Shown piece after piece: positions 36,316 to 45,670 of a DNA stretch of 64,000 bases (position 1 is the first letter of the stretch; each line of letters starts with the position of its first letter). The stretch is taken from NCBI RefSeq assembly GCF_021233055.1, contig NZ_CP089540.1, forward strand, positions 62,001 through 126,000. The letters are read 5' to 3'. The notes under the pieces were generated by a model, which was not told the DNA's origin, ran no database searches, and saw nothing but the letters and a program-made list of their open reading frames with translations. A program made the translations under genes and the position numbers. The DNA is from Spirosoma oryzicola. GTDB taxonomy: Bacteria > Bacteroidota > Bacteroidia > Cytophagales > Spirosomataceae.

Positions 36316-37065
36316 TCAGGCGATGGGCTGCCGGTAACTTTGCCAAAGTGAGATCATAAACAGACCAACACTTAAAACGGCTGATCCGGTAAACCATACT
36401 ACCGGGTTGATATGAAAAAGCAGAAGTTGATTCGATAGGGTAACGCCCACAATGGCCACCAACGATATTACTAACACCGCCCGGTCAAGTCGATGTAATG
36501 AACGATTTGTCCAGATATTGGCGTATGTGAGGCCAAAACAGACTAAACCTGGCAGGATCGTCAGATGAGCATTGTAGCGAGCGGTTATGACGGCAAGCAG
36601 GGCTATCAGGAGTACGCCCAACGGTAGCCATCGGTTCGTAAACAGCTGGTTGGTACGCGGCATTTCGTTTGAAACGGATTCGGGCACTAGAAACATCTTT
36701 AGAACCGGCCACTCATAGAGTAACACCAGTACATTCATCAGCAAAAAGAAGGCATCAATATACGGTGTCCCCTGCCATTGCTGCGATATGGTAACGGCTA
36801 GTATACAACTATTGATTGGCATCAAAGTGACTAAGCCGAGCAAGCTATACCGTTGAGAAAAGACCAGAGCTCCCGTCAAGACTTGCGCAGTAGCAATAAA
36901 TAAAGCAAAGCCCGCCAAACCGTACGGAGCCAGTGTGTTGATCAGGTGGGGCGGACCAATGAGCTGACCAAACTCACCGTCGGTCAGCTTGCAAAGACCC
37001 GAAGAGAAAAATAGGTAGCCTAAAAATAGCCGGGTAACGAGAGCGATAAAATCGATTCGACGCAT
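36316..37065 (-). CDS. DoxX-like membrane protein
   Basis: A 249-residue polytopic membrane protein. The N-terminal half (RLFLGYLFFSSGLCKLTDGEFG, then a GLAGFALFIATAQVLTGALV helix) resembles DoxX/MauE-type small membrane proteins; the C-terminal half has four more helices. The function is unknown. The start at 37065 (MRRIDF) or 37071 cannot be distinguished. A short reading frame lies 24 bases upstream on the same strand. Confidence 0.65.
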   Translation of the reverse strand: MRRIDFIALVTRLFLGYLFFSSGLCKLTDGEFGQLIGPPHLINTLAPYGLAGFALFIATAQVLTGALVFSQRYSLLGLVTLMPINSCILAVTISQQWQGTPYIDAFFLLMNVLVLLYEWPVLKMFLVPESVSNEMPRTNQLFTNRWLPLGVLLIALLAVITARYNAHLTILPGLVCFGLTYANIWTNRSLHRLDRAVLVISLVAIVGVTLSNQLLLFHINPVVWFTGSAVLSVGLFMISLWQSYRQPIA

Positions 37066-37088
37066 GAACACGATGCGTTGTTAGGGCA

Positions 37089-37355
37089 TTAGTTGAGTTT
37101 AGATACCCTGGTGTTGATGGTTGACTTATGCCGCTCTAATTCCTGCTGAACCGCTTTGGCGAAAGCCACCTTATCGGATTTGCGGTACTGCTCTACCTGC
37201 CGTTTTTTGGAGGGTGGAGCGAAATGGCGGTTGGTATTTTCACAAGCTCCCCATAGATCGGGGTTGAGTTTGATTTTATACTGTCGGATGGGCGTATCGA
37301 CGCTAAACCAAAGATTGATGATGTTGCTGACGGTTGGTTTGATAAGAACGCTCAT
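37089..37355 (-). CDS. Hypothetical small basic protein
   Basis: An 88-residue reading frame (MSVLIKPTVSNIINLWFSVD...) with a charged, helical C-terminal half (KKRQVEQYRKSDKVAFAKAV). It ends 24 bases before the DoxX-like gene start on the same strand and may be co-transcribed with it. No family is recognised. The base composition and the close spacing favour a real gene, but chance is possible. Confidence 0.45.
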   Translation of the reverse strand: MSVLIKPTVSNIINLWFSVDTPIRQYKIKLNPDLWGACENTNRHFAPPSKKRQVEQYRKSDKVAFAKAVQQELERHKSTINTRVSKLN

Positions 37356-38008
37356 GATTGCTTAGTCGTAAGTTGTTAACTGTTGATTGGCCGAAGATAT
37401 AAGCGAGTCGGCTGTTTGACAATCGATTGGGTATTAGTGGTCAGAAAACCGGTATAAACCCGCAAAATTGATACATGAACCGTTTCTGCTCTGTGTTATA
37501 AAACAACAGCTTCGACTTTTTGAATACGGTGTCTACTGTGTTAACTGAAAAACGAGTAGATAAGGACAGTTTTGTTAGGGTAACAATTTCATAATCGAAA
37601 AAGAAGTGACGTACCCTCTGATTAAGGTCTACACCGTAGGTCTACCTTTTTTAAGATGCTTTCTCATTGGATTATTGAGTTAATGAACTTGCTGGCTGGT
37701 AACAGTCGGTACGTTAGCTATTCGACTAAACAGCAGCTGGTTTTCATTTTCGGTTTACTTTTTTTTATTGGCGTTACGCTGCTTCTCTATCTCATTTGAT
37801 GATTCGACACCCGCTTGGTTCTGAAAAACTTACTACGTTAATAAGATTGATTCTATAAGCCGGCTTGGTCAATTTTTACTGTACCAGAGGTAGGCAATTA
37901 AATTTCTATTACGTATTTCGACAAAACATAACAGAGCCCTAATCAGACTGTAATACTCTAGTAATAGTTGATGAGTTGCTTTGTACAAGTGTAACCTACA
38001 ACTTGTTC
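37356..38008. other. AT-rich intergenic region
   Basis: About 650 AT-rich bases between the hypothetical basic protein and the PhoX-like lipoprotein. Apart from the 47-residue reading frame at 37656-37799 nothing is recognised: no tRNA, repeat or terminator. Confidence 0.4.
37656..37799 (+). CDS. Possible small single-pass membrane protein
   Basis: A 47-residue reading frame in a gap otherwise without genes. It begins MLSHWIIELMNLLAGNSRY, contains a short polar, basic stretch (STKQQ) and ends in one 20-residue hydrophobic helix (VFIFGLLFFIGVTLLLYLI). The positive-inside and single-helix layout is that of many small membrane proteins. There is no homology evidence available here, so it stays tentative. 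Confidence 0.4.
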   Translation: MLSHWIIELMNLLAGNSRYVSYSTKQQLVFIFGLLFFIGVTLLLYLI

Positions 38009-39469
38009 ATGCAGTCCAATAAACTTCTTCTATCGGCGACAACGGTTTTTTCTTTTCTTGCCTTAGCCGCCTGTCAGGATCATCGAGATCCAAATAGTCC
38101 AGCCATTACGTTACAAAACCGGTCGGTAACGCCTGTTTTAGCCAGAGTTCTGCCAGGTTCGGTCAGCGGTGTCAATTTGTACTCCTTGTTGAGCAGCGAT
38201 GACCAATTGGAACAATCGCCTAACTACGTTTTTGGGGGCTCGGCCGATGGAGCCGGTATTCTTCAAAATCCGGATGGCAATTACTCGGTCCTGGTTAACA
38301 ACGAAGATAACTTTGCGGTATCCCGTCTTACGCTTGATAGATCGTTCAAGCCGATTAAAGGCGAGTACATTCTCAACTCCGACGGAGGTACCTGGCGGTT
38401 GTGCTCAGCCACGCTTGCTACTCCCGTCGAACACGGTTTCGGACCCGTTTTTCTGACTTGTGGTGAAAGTGGGCAGGAGTCGCGTACGCACGCGCTTCGG
38501 GTTGATGCCGATCCTCAACAGGCCGCTATCTCGCGTGAAGTAGCCGCTCTAGGACGGTGGAGTGCCGAGAATGCCTTACCCTTGCCAAAAACGGCCTACC
38601 CAGGAAAAACGGTTATTGTCATTGGTGATGATGATTCGGACGTCAACGGTGGGCAGGTCGCTATGTACCTGACCAACTCGGTTGGCGATCTGGAAAACGG
38701 ATCGCTTTACATGCTTAAGCGGACCGACGGCAATCAGCGGGAAATGGATATGAAAGCGGGTACGAAATACGACGTTGAGTTCGTAAAAATCGAAAACCAC
38801 AAATCGCTGACCGGCGCTCAGATCAACGCTAAAGTTAACGATCTGAAAGGCATTAAATTTGGCCGCGTCGAGGACGTTGATTATCGCAAAGGTGGCGCGG
38901 CTAATGGTCGTGAAGTTTTCTTTGCCGTAACGGGACAAAATAACACGGGTGTCAATGCTGATTATTCACGCTCGAAATATGGTCGTATCTATAAGCTGAC
39001 GCTCGACGCTAACGACCCGACTAAGGCGAAACTGGAAGTAGCGCTTGACGGTGATGACCGCAATGGTATGGCGAAGACATTTCAGGACCCGGACAACATC
39101 TGCGTTACCACGAATTATGCGTACATCATGGAAGATCCTAATGAGTACGGCGACGAAAAACACGATGCCTATGTATACCAGTATGACCTGAACACGGGCA
39201 AACTAACCCCCGTACTCGAACTTGATCACCGCCGGATGGAGGCTGATGCCGCCAAGTACAACGTGGGGGGTACATCGAAATTGGGTTCGTGGGAAAGCAG
39301 TGGCATGATCGACGTTTCTGACGTGACCGGTCGTCCGAATACGTTTATGCTGGGTATTCAGGCCCACACCTGGCGTGGTGATAAATACAAAGGTGTGGAT
39401 GGCGGTTCGGTGCGGAAAAACGAAAACCAGGCTAGCCAGCTCATTCTTATCGAAGGGTTACCGCGCTAA
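38009..39469 (+). CDS. PhoX-like (DUF839) lipoprotein
   Basis: A 486-residue lipoprotein: the signal peptide MQSNKLLLSATTVFSFLALAAC ends in a LAAC lipobox, followed by a QDH-rich start of the mature chain. The body shows repeated beta-propeller-like segments (for example YSVLVNNEDNFAVSRLTLD, GRIYKLTLDANDPTKAKL and YVYQYDLNTGKLTPV) and a DPDNICVT motif, resembling DUF839/PhoX-type phosphatase-like proteins. PhoX enzymes are calcium/iron phosphatases. Whether this member is catalytic is uncertain. The start at 38009 is chosen for the signal peptide. It is followed by a good terminator and then a cytochrome c peroxidase gene. Confidence 0.6.
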   Translation: MQSNKLLLSATTVFSFLALAACQDHRDPNSPAITLQNRSVTPVLARVLPGSVSGVNLYSLLSSDDQLEQSPNYVFGGSADGAGILQNPDGNYSVLVNNEDNFAVSRLTLDRSFKPIKGEYILNSDGGTWRLCSATLATPVEHGFGPVFLTCGESGQESRTHALRVDADPQQAAISREVAALGRWSAENALPLPKTAYPGKTVIVIGDDDSDVNGGQVAMYLTNSVGDLENGSLYMLKRTDGNQREMDMKAGTKYDVEFVKIENHKSLTGAQINAKVNDLKGIKFGRVEDVDYRKGGAANGREVFFAVTGQNNTGVNADYSRSKYGRIYKLTLDANDPTKAKLEVALDGDDRNGMAKTFQDPDNICVTTNYAYIMEDPNEYGDEKHDAYVYQYDLNTGKLTPVLELDHRRMEADAAKYNVGGTSKLGSWESSGMIDVSDVTGRPNTFMLGIQAHTWRGDKYKGVDGGSVRKNENQASQLILIEGLPR

Positions 39470-39492
39470 TAAACCCTTATTCCTATGCTTAC

Positions 39493-39524
39493 CTGACCGG
39501 AAGAGATATCCGGTCAGTTTTTTT
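39493..39524 (+). terminator. Intrinsic terminator after the PhoX-like gene
   Basis: A 9-bp stem CTGACCGGA / TCCGGTCAG (39493-39501 with 39509-39517), seven-base loop and seven T at 39518-39524. Confidence 0.9.
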
Positions 39525-39542
39525 ATGTACGGTTTTTTATGA

Positions 39543-41363
39543 ATGACTATTGTGAGCAGTAAACCCGACAAAATACAACACAAGGCACGCCTTATTGCCT
39601 TCTGCCTAGCCGTAGTTGTCTGTAGTATAGCGCTGTACCTGTGGCTAAGGCCCATACCAACACCCGTACAGACGGTCAAGGCGCAGTTTATGCAGGAAAT
39701 TGACGAACTGGACAGCACCGTTAGTCACCTACAAAAGGCCATCGCACTGCGTCAGTCTAATCAAACTATTCAAGATGCGTTTCGACGGTCTCGACTTGCC
39801 TACAAACGAATCGAATTCTTATCAGCCTATTACAGTCCTGAAACGACGAAAGCGCTCAATGGTCCCAATATTCCGGACGTAGATGATGACCTGCGGGTCA
39901 ACGAACCGGAGGGATTTCAAGTATTGGAAGAACTCTTATTTCCCGGATTGGAACCCGCCAATCAAGCGGAGGCAACGCAACATGCCGCTGTATTACGGGC
40001 TAATGTCAACCGGCTACGCAAAATTTCCGAGAGCAACGACGTTACGGACAGCCATGTGTTCGACGCAATGCGCTTGGAGGTGTTTCGCGTGATCACGCTG
40101 GGGGTTACCGGCTTCGACTCGCCCGTGGCGTTTTACTCACTTCCCGAATCTGCCAGCGCTCTCGAAAGCCTGCAACAGCAACTTGCTCATTATGAGTTGA
40201 AAAAACGCGATGCCCACCTAGCGGAGCAATTGGATCAGGCATTTACCCAGGCTGTACAGTCGCTGCGTTCGGGGCAGGATTTTAATCGGTTCGACCGGTT
40301 AGGTTTAATCAAGCAGTCCGCTAATACCTTGAGCAGCTTATTGCTCGATGCCCAAGAGAGTTTGAACATTCCAGTTTTTACGGAAAGCCGTTTGCTACGT
40401 CCGTCAGCCCGGACATTGACAGACATAGATGCGTTTGATCCGAGCTATTTTGTCAACTTTACCGAGCAACGGGCAACACCGGATCGGATTGCCTTAGGGA
40501 AACAGCTGTTCAGCGATCCCATTCTGTCGGGAGGAGAGGGCCGGACTTGTGCCAGTTGTCATCAGCCGGAGCGGGCTTTTACGGATGGCGAGCAGAAAAG
40601 TCTGGCTATCGGTTTCAACGGACGCCGTGTGGCACGTAACGCGCCGACCTTGCTTAACGCTTCACTACAGGCCGTACAATTTGCCGACTCGCGCGTTGTG
40701 TTTCTGGAGGATCAGGCCAGCGACGTTATTCAGAATAAAGCAGAAATGCACGGGTCGTTACCGGCTGCCGTCATCGCATTGCAGAAAAATAAGCAGTACC
40801 GTGCGCTGTTTGCAAAATCGTACCAGGAGGGGGTAACCGAAGGTACGCTGAAGAACGCCGTCGCCAGTTACGTTCGCTCGCTGGTGAAGCTCGATTCGCG
40901 CGTTGATCAGTACCTACGTGGGCAACCAACCACCCTTTCGGCAGACGAGAAGAAAGGCTTCAATCTGTTCATGGGTAAGGCAAAATGCGCCACCTGTCAC
41001 TTTTTTCCATTATTTAACGGAACCGTTCCGCCCGCTTTTCAGGAAACGGAAAGCGAAGTGCTGGGAACGCCCGCTCACGCTAATGGCAAGCAGGTGGACG
41101 AAGACCTGGGCAAGTTTGTACTGACAAAACGGGAACCACATCGCTATTCCTTTAAGACTCCTACGGTTCGTCAGGTTTCGCAGACTGCTCCGTACATGCA
41201 CAACGGCGTTTACCGAACACTGGAAGAAGTAATCGATTTTTACGAGAAAGGGGGCGGTAACGGTTTAGGCTTTAAGCTCGATAATCAGACGTTACCCTTT
41301 GACAAGCTGGATCTGACCGATAGCGAGAAAAAAGCGCTGGTCTCTTTTCTGAAAGCATTATAA
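39543..41363 (+). CDS. Di-haem cytochrome c peroxidase with N-terminal helical domain
   Basis: A 606-residue periplasmic protein anchored by an N-terminal membrane helix (LIAFCLAVVVCSIALYLWL). Residues about 55-290 form a helical domain with a pattern reminiscent of imelysin-like proteins (weak, by eye). The C-terminal 300 residues are a MauG/CcpA-type di-haem peroxidase with two haem c sites, C336-ASC-H340 and C482-ATC-H486, and the conserved RNAPTLLNAS and a C-terminal YMHNGVYRTLEEVIDFYE segment. It reduces peroxide or oxidises a periplasmic partner. It lies between a PhoX-like lipoprotein gene and a convergent TonB-dependent receptor gene. Confidence 0.88.
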   Translation: MTIVSSKPDKIQHKARLIAFCLAVVVCSIALYLWLRPIPTPVQTVKAQFMQEIDELDSTVSHLQKAIALRQSNQTIQDAFRRSRLAYKRIEFLSAYYSPETTKALNGPNIPDVDDDLRVNEPEGFQVLEELLFPGLEPANQAEATQHAAVLRANVNRLRKISESNDVTDSHVFDAMRLEVFRVITLGVTGFDSPVAFYSLPESASALESLQQQLAHYELKKRDAHLAEQLDQAFTQAVQSLRSGQDFNRFDRLGLIKQSANTLSSLLLDAQESLNIPVFTESRLLRPSARTLTDIDAFDPSYFVNFTEQRATPDRIALGKQLFSDPILSGGEGRTCASCHQPERAFTDGEQKSLAIGFNGRRVARNAPTLLNASLQAVQFADSRVVFLEDQASDVIQNKAEMHGSLPAAVIALQKNKQYRALFAKSYQEGVTEGTLKNAVASYVRSLVKLDSRVDQYLRGQPTTLSADEKKGFNLFMGKAKCATCHFFPLFNGTVPPAFQETESEVLGTPAHANGKQVDEDLGKFVLTKREPHRYSFKTPTVRQVSQTAPYMHNGVYRTLEEVIDFYEKGGGNGLGFKLDNQTLPFDKLDLTDSEKKALVSFLKAL

Positions 41364-41364
41364 A

Positions 41365-41401
41365 AAAATCGGGTGGAACGAATGACGTTCTACCCGATTT
41401 T
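41365..41401. terminator. Bidirectional terminator between convergent genes
   Basis: A 16-bp stem (41365-41380 with 41386-41401, one G-U pair) with a five-base AATGA loop. AAAA and TTTT at the ends provide a U tract in both directions. It serves the peroxidase gene (stop 41363) and the receptor gene (stop 41431). Confidence 0.88.
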
Positions 41402-41430
41402 GGTAAAGGACATAGGAGTTACCTCCGCGC

Positions 41431-44400
41431 TTAGAAGGAGTACCGTGCTCCTAGCTGCATCTGCCAGCGTGATCCCAGCGGATCAATCGAGTAGGGGGCT
41501 GATGGACGGCTCCAGGTAAAGGTAGGATCGCCAGTAGCGGGATTCGTCGCGCGAGCCAGACCGATAGACGCTGTCGAGTTGAACGTGTTGGGCGAGAAGT
41601 AGTAGTAACCTAACTTCTTATCAACCAGGTTCAGGAAGTTCAGAATGTCGTACGAGAACTGAAGCGAGTGGCCGTTCTGCATTCTGATCTCGTGCAGGAA
41701 GCGCAGATCCATCGTGTTGTTCCAGGGGGTACGTCCGCCATTACGCTCGGTAAACGTTCCCATGCGGCTGCTCAAATATTTGTCGCTCTGAACGAAGGCC
41801 ATGAAGTCCTGAGCCTGGGTGCCGGTTGGAAGCAGACGTTGGGCTTCGCTCATATCCTTCGGAATATACGCTAGGCTGTTGGCTTGTCCCGTTCCATCGA
41901 CCGTCGAGTTTACGTAACCCCACGAGAAAGGCGAACCCGACTGGAAAGAGTAGAACAACGTAACCGTTGTGGCGTTGCTTTTGCTCCAGGTCTGGCGGTA
42001 GTTGATCGTGCCTACGATGCGGTGGCGAATATCGAAGTTCGAATATGCCAGCGTCGGATTGTTCGGCGACAGCGACTGGTTCAACTGCCAGTTCGATTCC
42101 ATCGAGTTACGAATACCGTTGGTTAAATCATACGCTTTTCCGTAGGTATAAGCAGCCGATAAGCCAAAGCCTGCGGTGTAGTTTTTCTGAATCTGCGCCG
42201 TCAGGTTGTACCGGTAACCCTGATTGGTGTTAGACAGCAGGTAAGCGTTCGCGAAGTTATTGTCGATACGCTGAGCACCGGCTGTTCCTGTTGCCGATAC
42301 GTAAATGGGCTGTTGCTGCTGGGTATCGTAGCTATAATACCGAACGGCATCTTTCGTATTTACCTGCTGGAACTTAAGGTCTTTGATCACCTTCGTGTAC
42401 AAGCCTTCTAACGTGATTTTGTAACCGGCAAGGGTGTAATCGACGGCCAGGTTACCCCGGAACATCTGCGGCATTTTGAAATTGTTATCGATCAAATCAA
42501 CCTGCGTCCGGCGAACACCACCGTTAGCCGCGTTGTTGTTGATGGCCAGAGCGCCGTTCGGTATCAGCGGATCGCCAACCAGTTTGGTCGTAGCCGTCGC
42601 GTTGTTGTTGAAATCGTAAGCACCGTAGCCAACACCGTTGTTGTAGAAAGCGTATCCTAACCACGCGAAAGGAATACGACCCGTGAACAGACCGGCACCA
42701 CCCCGGAATACCAGACTCTTGTCGCCTTTGGCATCGACGGTGAAGCCCAGTCGGGGCGACACCTGAACGTTGTTCAGATACGTGTTGGTGATCTGATTCA
42801 GCGGGGTGTAGGTATACGTTGTGCCGTAGTTCGGGTCACCAGCCGACGCGTTAACCTGTGAGCTCAGCGCCGGTTTGTTAGGCAGACCCGTATAGTCGAA
42901 ACGAACCCCCGGCGACAGTTTGATGCGGTCGGTCAGTTGAATGTCGTCCTGCGCGTACAGACTCAACAGATTTACGTTAAAATGCGCGTACGGATTGTTG
43001 AACTGGTTGTCCAGATTGTTGCTGGCATCACCGAACGGATATGAACCCCGAACCCGGTTTGGCAGTTTGCTCAGGAATTCGTCAACGGAACGGTACGAAA
43101 TCCGGCCATTGGGCGAATTGACGAAGCCGTAGTCGATGGTGTAAAACTCGTTGTGCGTACCGATGGTGAATGTGTTGATGCCTTTGTAAAACGTAAAGTT
43201 ATCCGTCAGCTCAAAGGTCTTCTGGCGCATGTTGAACACCGAAGCTTCGCGGTCGTTACCCAGGAAAATCGTACCGCCGTTGTAGCCAATTTCAACCTGC
43301 GGAAACGTCCGGACGTTGGATAGCGTCGTGCGGTAGTCATGTACTGTCGAGTAACCAGCGATCAGGCTGTTCGACGCCCGGCCACCCAACTGCGTTTTCA
43401 GCTCAGCAACCGTACTGCTCTGGTTGTTGTTCTGGCGAAAATCGATGCTGCCGAAGCGGAAGTTAGCCGCGTCGCGCTCCAGGTTCGTTGCTTCCGAGAA
43501 AACGGTATTGTTACGGATGCTCAACTGGTTGCGGGCATTGATGTTCCAATCGAGCCGGTTAAAGAACTTCGTGCTTTTCGAGTAGATCGAGTAGTTGTCG
43601 TACGAACCAGCGTCGAGGCCGTAGTTGGCTTTAACGAAGTCGGAAAGCTGCTGGGCTACCGCTGCGTCTTTAATCAGCGACGAAGGCGAACCAGCCTGAA
43701 ACTGTACGGGGTCCTGACGGTTTGTGATTTCTTCGTTGGTAAAGAAAAACAGTTTGTCTTTGATCAGGGGCAAACCTACCCGAACACCGGTCTGGTACTC
43801 GTGGAAGGTGCTGGGCAATTTTTCTTTCGTACCGGATGCGCCGTTCCAGGTTCCCGTCAGCGTTGCATTCCGACCGAATCCATACACCGAACCCGTTACT
43901 TTATTCGTACCGCTACGTGTAACGGCGTTGACCGAGCCGCCCAGAAAGTTACCCAGCCGCACGTCAAATGGGGCTACGGCTACCTGAATGTCCTGGATCG
44001 CATCTAAGCTGACCGGGTTGGTACGGGTGCTTGATCCGGGCTGTCCTGATGTTCCCGTTGAACCGCCGAGCGAAGGACTAAAGCCAATCGCATCGTTATT
44101 AATGGCTCCGTCGATGGTTACGTTGTTGTACCGAAAGTTGGTACCCGCAAACGAGTTCTGGTTATTGACCTGGGGCGTCAGCCGGGTCATATCGGTCAGG
44201 CTGCGGGAAATAGTGGGTAGACGGCGGATCGTTTCGCTGCCGACGTTGATGCCAGCCCCTTCGCGCTCGCCCCCCCGATTGCCTTTCACCACTACTTCGC
44301 TGAGGGTTGCGTTGGCATCTTCGAGAATTACGTTCAGGTTCGTTGTTTCGCCCAGTTGGAGGGTAACGCCCGACCGGACGGCATTTTTAAAGCTGACGTA

Positions 44401-44643
44401 AGAGAATGTAATTTCGTAAGGACCACCCGCGGTCATGTTGTTGATGCGGTAGCGCCCTTCGGCATCGGTGATCGTGGCGTAGCGCGCGCCGGTGGGTGTG
44501 TATAAGGCTTGAACGGTGGCCCCGATGAGGCTTTCATTTTTGGCGTCGGTGATTCGACCACTCAGGCCGCTGGTGGTTACCTGTGCCCAAGCGAACGAAC
44601 TCAACAACAAATTAACAAGTAGAACTAAGCTACAGCGTTTCAT
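41431..44643 (-). CDS. Oar-like TonB-dependent receptor
   Basis: A 1070-residue outer-membrane receptor. The signal peptide (MKRCSLVLLVNLLLSSFAWAQ) is followed by a carboxypeptidase-like regulatory domain (GLSGRITDAKNESLIGATVQ, about 25-110), a Plug domain (EVVVKGNRGG to about 235, with FDVRLGNFLGGSVNAVTRSGTN) and a large barrel ending in ...LGARYSF. The 'Oar' layout, lacking a SusD partner, is typical of receptors for peptides, phosphate esters or other non-glycan ligands. It is transcribed alone and is divergent from a Crp-type regulator gene; a close relative is encoded at 45671. Confidence 0.9.
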   Translation of the reverse strand: MKRCSLVLLVNLLLSSFAWAQVTTSGLSGRITDAKNESLIGATVQALYTPTGARYATITDAEGRYRINNMTAGGPYEITFSYVSFKNAVRSGVTLQLGETTNLNVILEDANATLSEVVVKGNRGGEREGAGINVGSETIRRLPTISRSLTDMTRLTPQVNNQNSFAGTNFRYNNVTIDGAINNDAIGFSPSLGGSTGTSGQPGSSTRTNPVSLDAIQDIQVAVAPFDVRLGNFLGGSVNAVTRSGTNKVTGSVYGFGRNATLTGTWNGASGTKEKLPSTFHEYQTGVRVGLPLIKDKLFFFTNEEITNRQDPVQFQAGSPSSLIKDAAVAQQLSDFVKANYGLDAGSYDNYSIYSKSTKFFNRLDWNINARNQLSIRNNTVFSEATNLERDAANFRFGSIDFRQNNNQSSTVAELKTQLGGRASNSLIAGYSTVHDYRTTLSNVRTFPQVEIGYNGGTIFLGNDREASVFNMRQKTFELTDNFTFYKGINTFTIGTHNEFYTIDYGFVNSPNGRISYRSVDEFLSKLPNRVRGSYPFGDASNNLDNQFNNPYAHFNVNLLSLYAQDDIQLTDRIKLSPGVRFDYTGLPNKPALSSQVNASAGDPNYGTTYTYTPLNQITNTYLNNVQVSPRLGFTVDAKGDKSLVFRGGAGLFTGRIPFAWLGYAFYNNGVGYGAYDFNNNATATTKLVGDPLIPNGALAINNNAANGGVRRTQVDLIDNNFKMPQMFRGNLAVDYTLAGYKITLEGLYTKVIKDLKFQQVNTKDAVRYYSYDTQQQQPIYVSATGTAGAQRIDNNFANAYLLSNTNQGYRYNLTAQIQKNYTAGFGLSAAYTYGKAYDLTNGIRNSMESNWQLNQSLSPNNPTLAYSNFDIRHRIVGTINYRQTWSKSNATTVTLFYSFQSGSPFSWGYVNSTVDGTGQANSLAYIPKDMSEAQRLLPTGTQAQDFMAFVQSDKYLSSRMGTFTERNGGRTPWNNTMDLRFLHEIRMQNGHSLQFSYDILNFLNLVDKKLGYYYFSPNTFNSTASIGLARATNPATGDPTFTWSRPSAPYSIDPLGSRWQMQLGARYSF

Positions 44644-44880
44644 TCAAACTAATGGTTTGTTTCGGGCTGCAAGTTATCCTGGGCATATTGCCTGTATATT
44701 ATGACAATGTTACGAATCGGTACAGATTGATTAAAAGACGATTAACAAACGCTTGTGCACCTAACATTTATTTTCGTGACGTTAGGTGTTGTCGCATCTG
44801 GCTTATCGAGCAATCGGGGTTTGTTTAACGATTTCATAATACTATCCATATGGTAACCGTGTTAAGCCGACTTAATTTTA

Positions 44881-45510
44881 ATGCTTACGTTTCCTCTTTT
44901 AGTTATGCCAATGCCCATCGTTGTCCAGCACCTGCTTGACGATTGCTCACAAGACTACTCGCTACGCACAGTAAAACCGGGTGATTTTATTTACCAGCCC
45001 GCTGACGTTGATACACACGTATACATTATAGAAAAAGGACTGGTTAAAATCGGTAGCCTGGGGGAGTGGGGCCAACGCGTTCTGTATGATTTATTAAAAC
45101 CAGGTGAACTGTTCGGCGACTTGGATTATCTGGACGAAGTCGTTTTTTTTGAATACGCTCAGGCCGCAACCAGTGCTTCCGTATATGTTATTGACCGACC
45201 CGCTTTCCGGCATGCAGTGACCCACAATCCTTTGCTGGCCGACTGGTTCAGCGAGACGGTTATTCGTCGATGGCACCGTACGGAAATCCGACTGCTGCAT
45301 CGCAATGGGTTGATCGTTGATGACCGAATTCGGCACTTGCAGGAGCAGTACAACTCCTCTGTTTTGGATGCGAACAATCAGCTGCATCGCCCCTTCGATT
45401 ATTTGTCGTATCAGGAAATTGGTGATTTAGTGGGTGCTACCCGTCAAACGGTTTCGCGTAAGATTCGTACCTCCGCCGAACCGACAGTTACCATTGTTAT
45501 GCATGTGTAA
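44881..45510 (+). CDS. Crp/Fnr family transcriptional regulator
   Basis: A 209-residue regulator. A cyclic-nucleotide-binding-type beta-barrel spans about residues 20-115 (VKPGDFIYQPADVDTHVYIIEKGLVKIG). A dimerisation helix and a C-terminal winged helix follow (YLSYQEIGDLVGATRQTVSRKI). No cysteine cluster for an iron-sulphur centre is visible, so it is not a classical Fnr. ATG codons at 44905 and 44911 are alternative starts. Its position between two divergent/tandem Oar-like receptor genes makes it a candidate regulator of them. Confidence 0.9.
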   Translation: MLTFPLLVMPMPIVVQHLLDDCSQDYSLRTVKPGDFIYQPADVDTHVYIIEKGLVKIGSLGEWGQRVLYDLLKPGELFGDLDYLDEVVFFEYAQAATSASVYVIDRPAFRHAVTHNPLLADWFSETVIRRWHRTEIRLLHRNGLIVDDRIRHLQEQYNSSVLDANNQLHRPFDYLSYQEIGDLVGATRQTVSRKIRTSAEPTVTIVMHV

Positions 45511-45670
45511 CCAACTGTTCCGGCAAACGGGCCAATCTGGTAATACATACTTAATAGTTTGTCGTGGTTATTTAAGGTTTTGTTAAGGCTGAGGCAAATG
45601 TTAAAATTTAACAGCGTCGAGCCGATGGCGTTAGCGAGTTTCGTTTTTCCGATTCTTCAAACGCAACTCA

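Noticed and set aside
43339..44401. Long antisense open frames over the Oar-like receptor gene
   Set aside because: They are opposite to a clearly coding receptor and have no recognisable domain; they arise from codon bias of the real gene.
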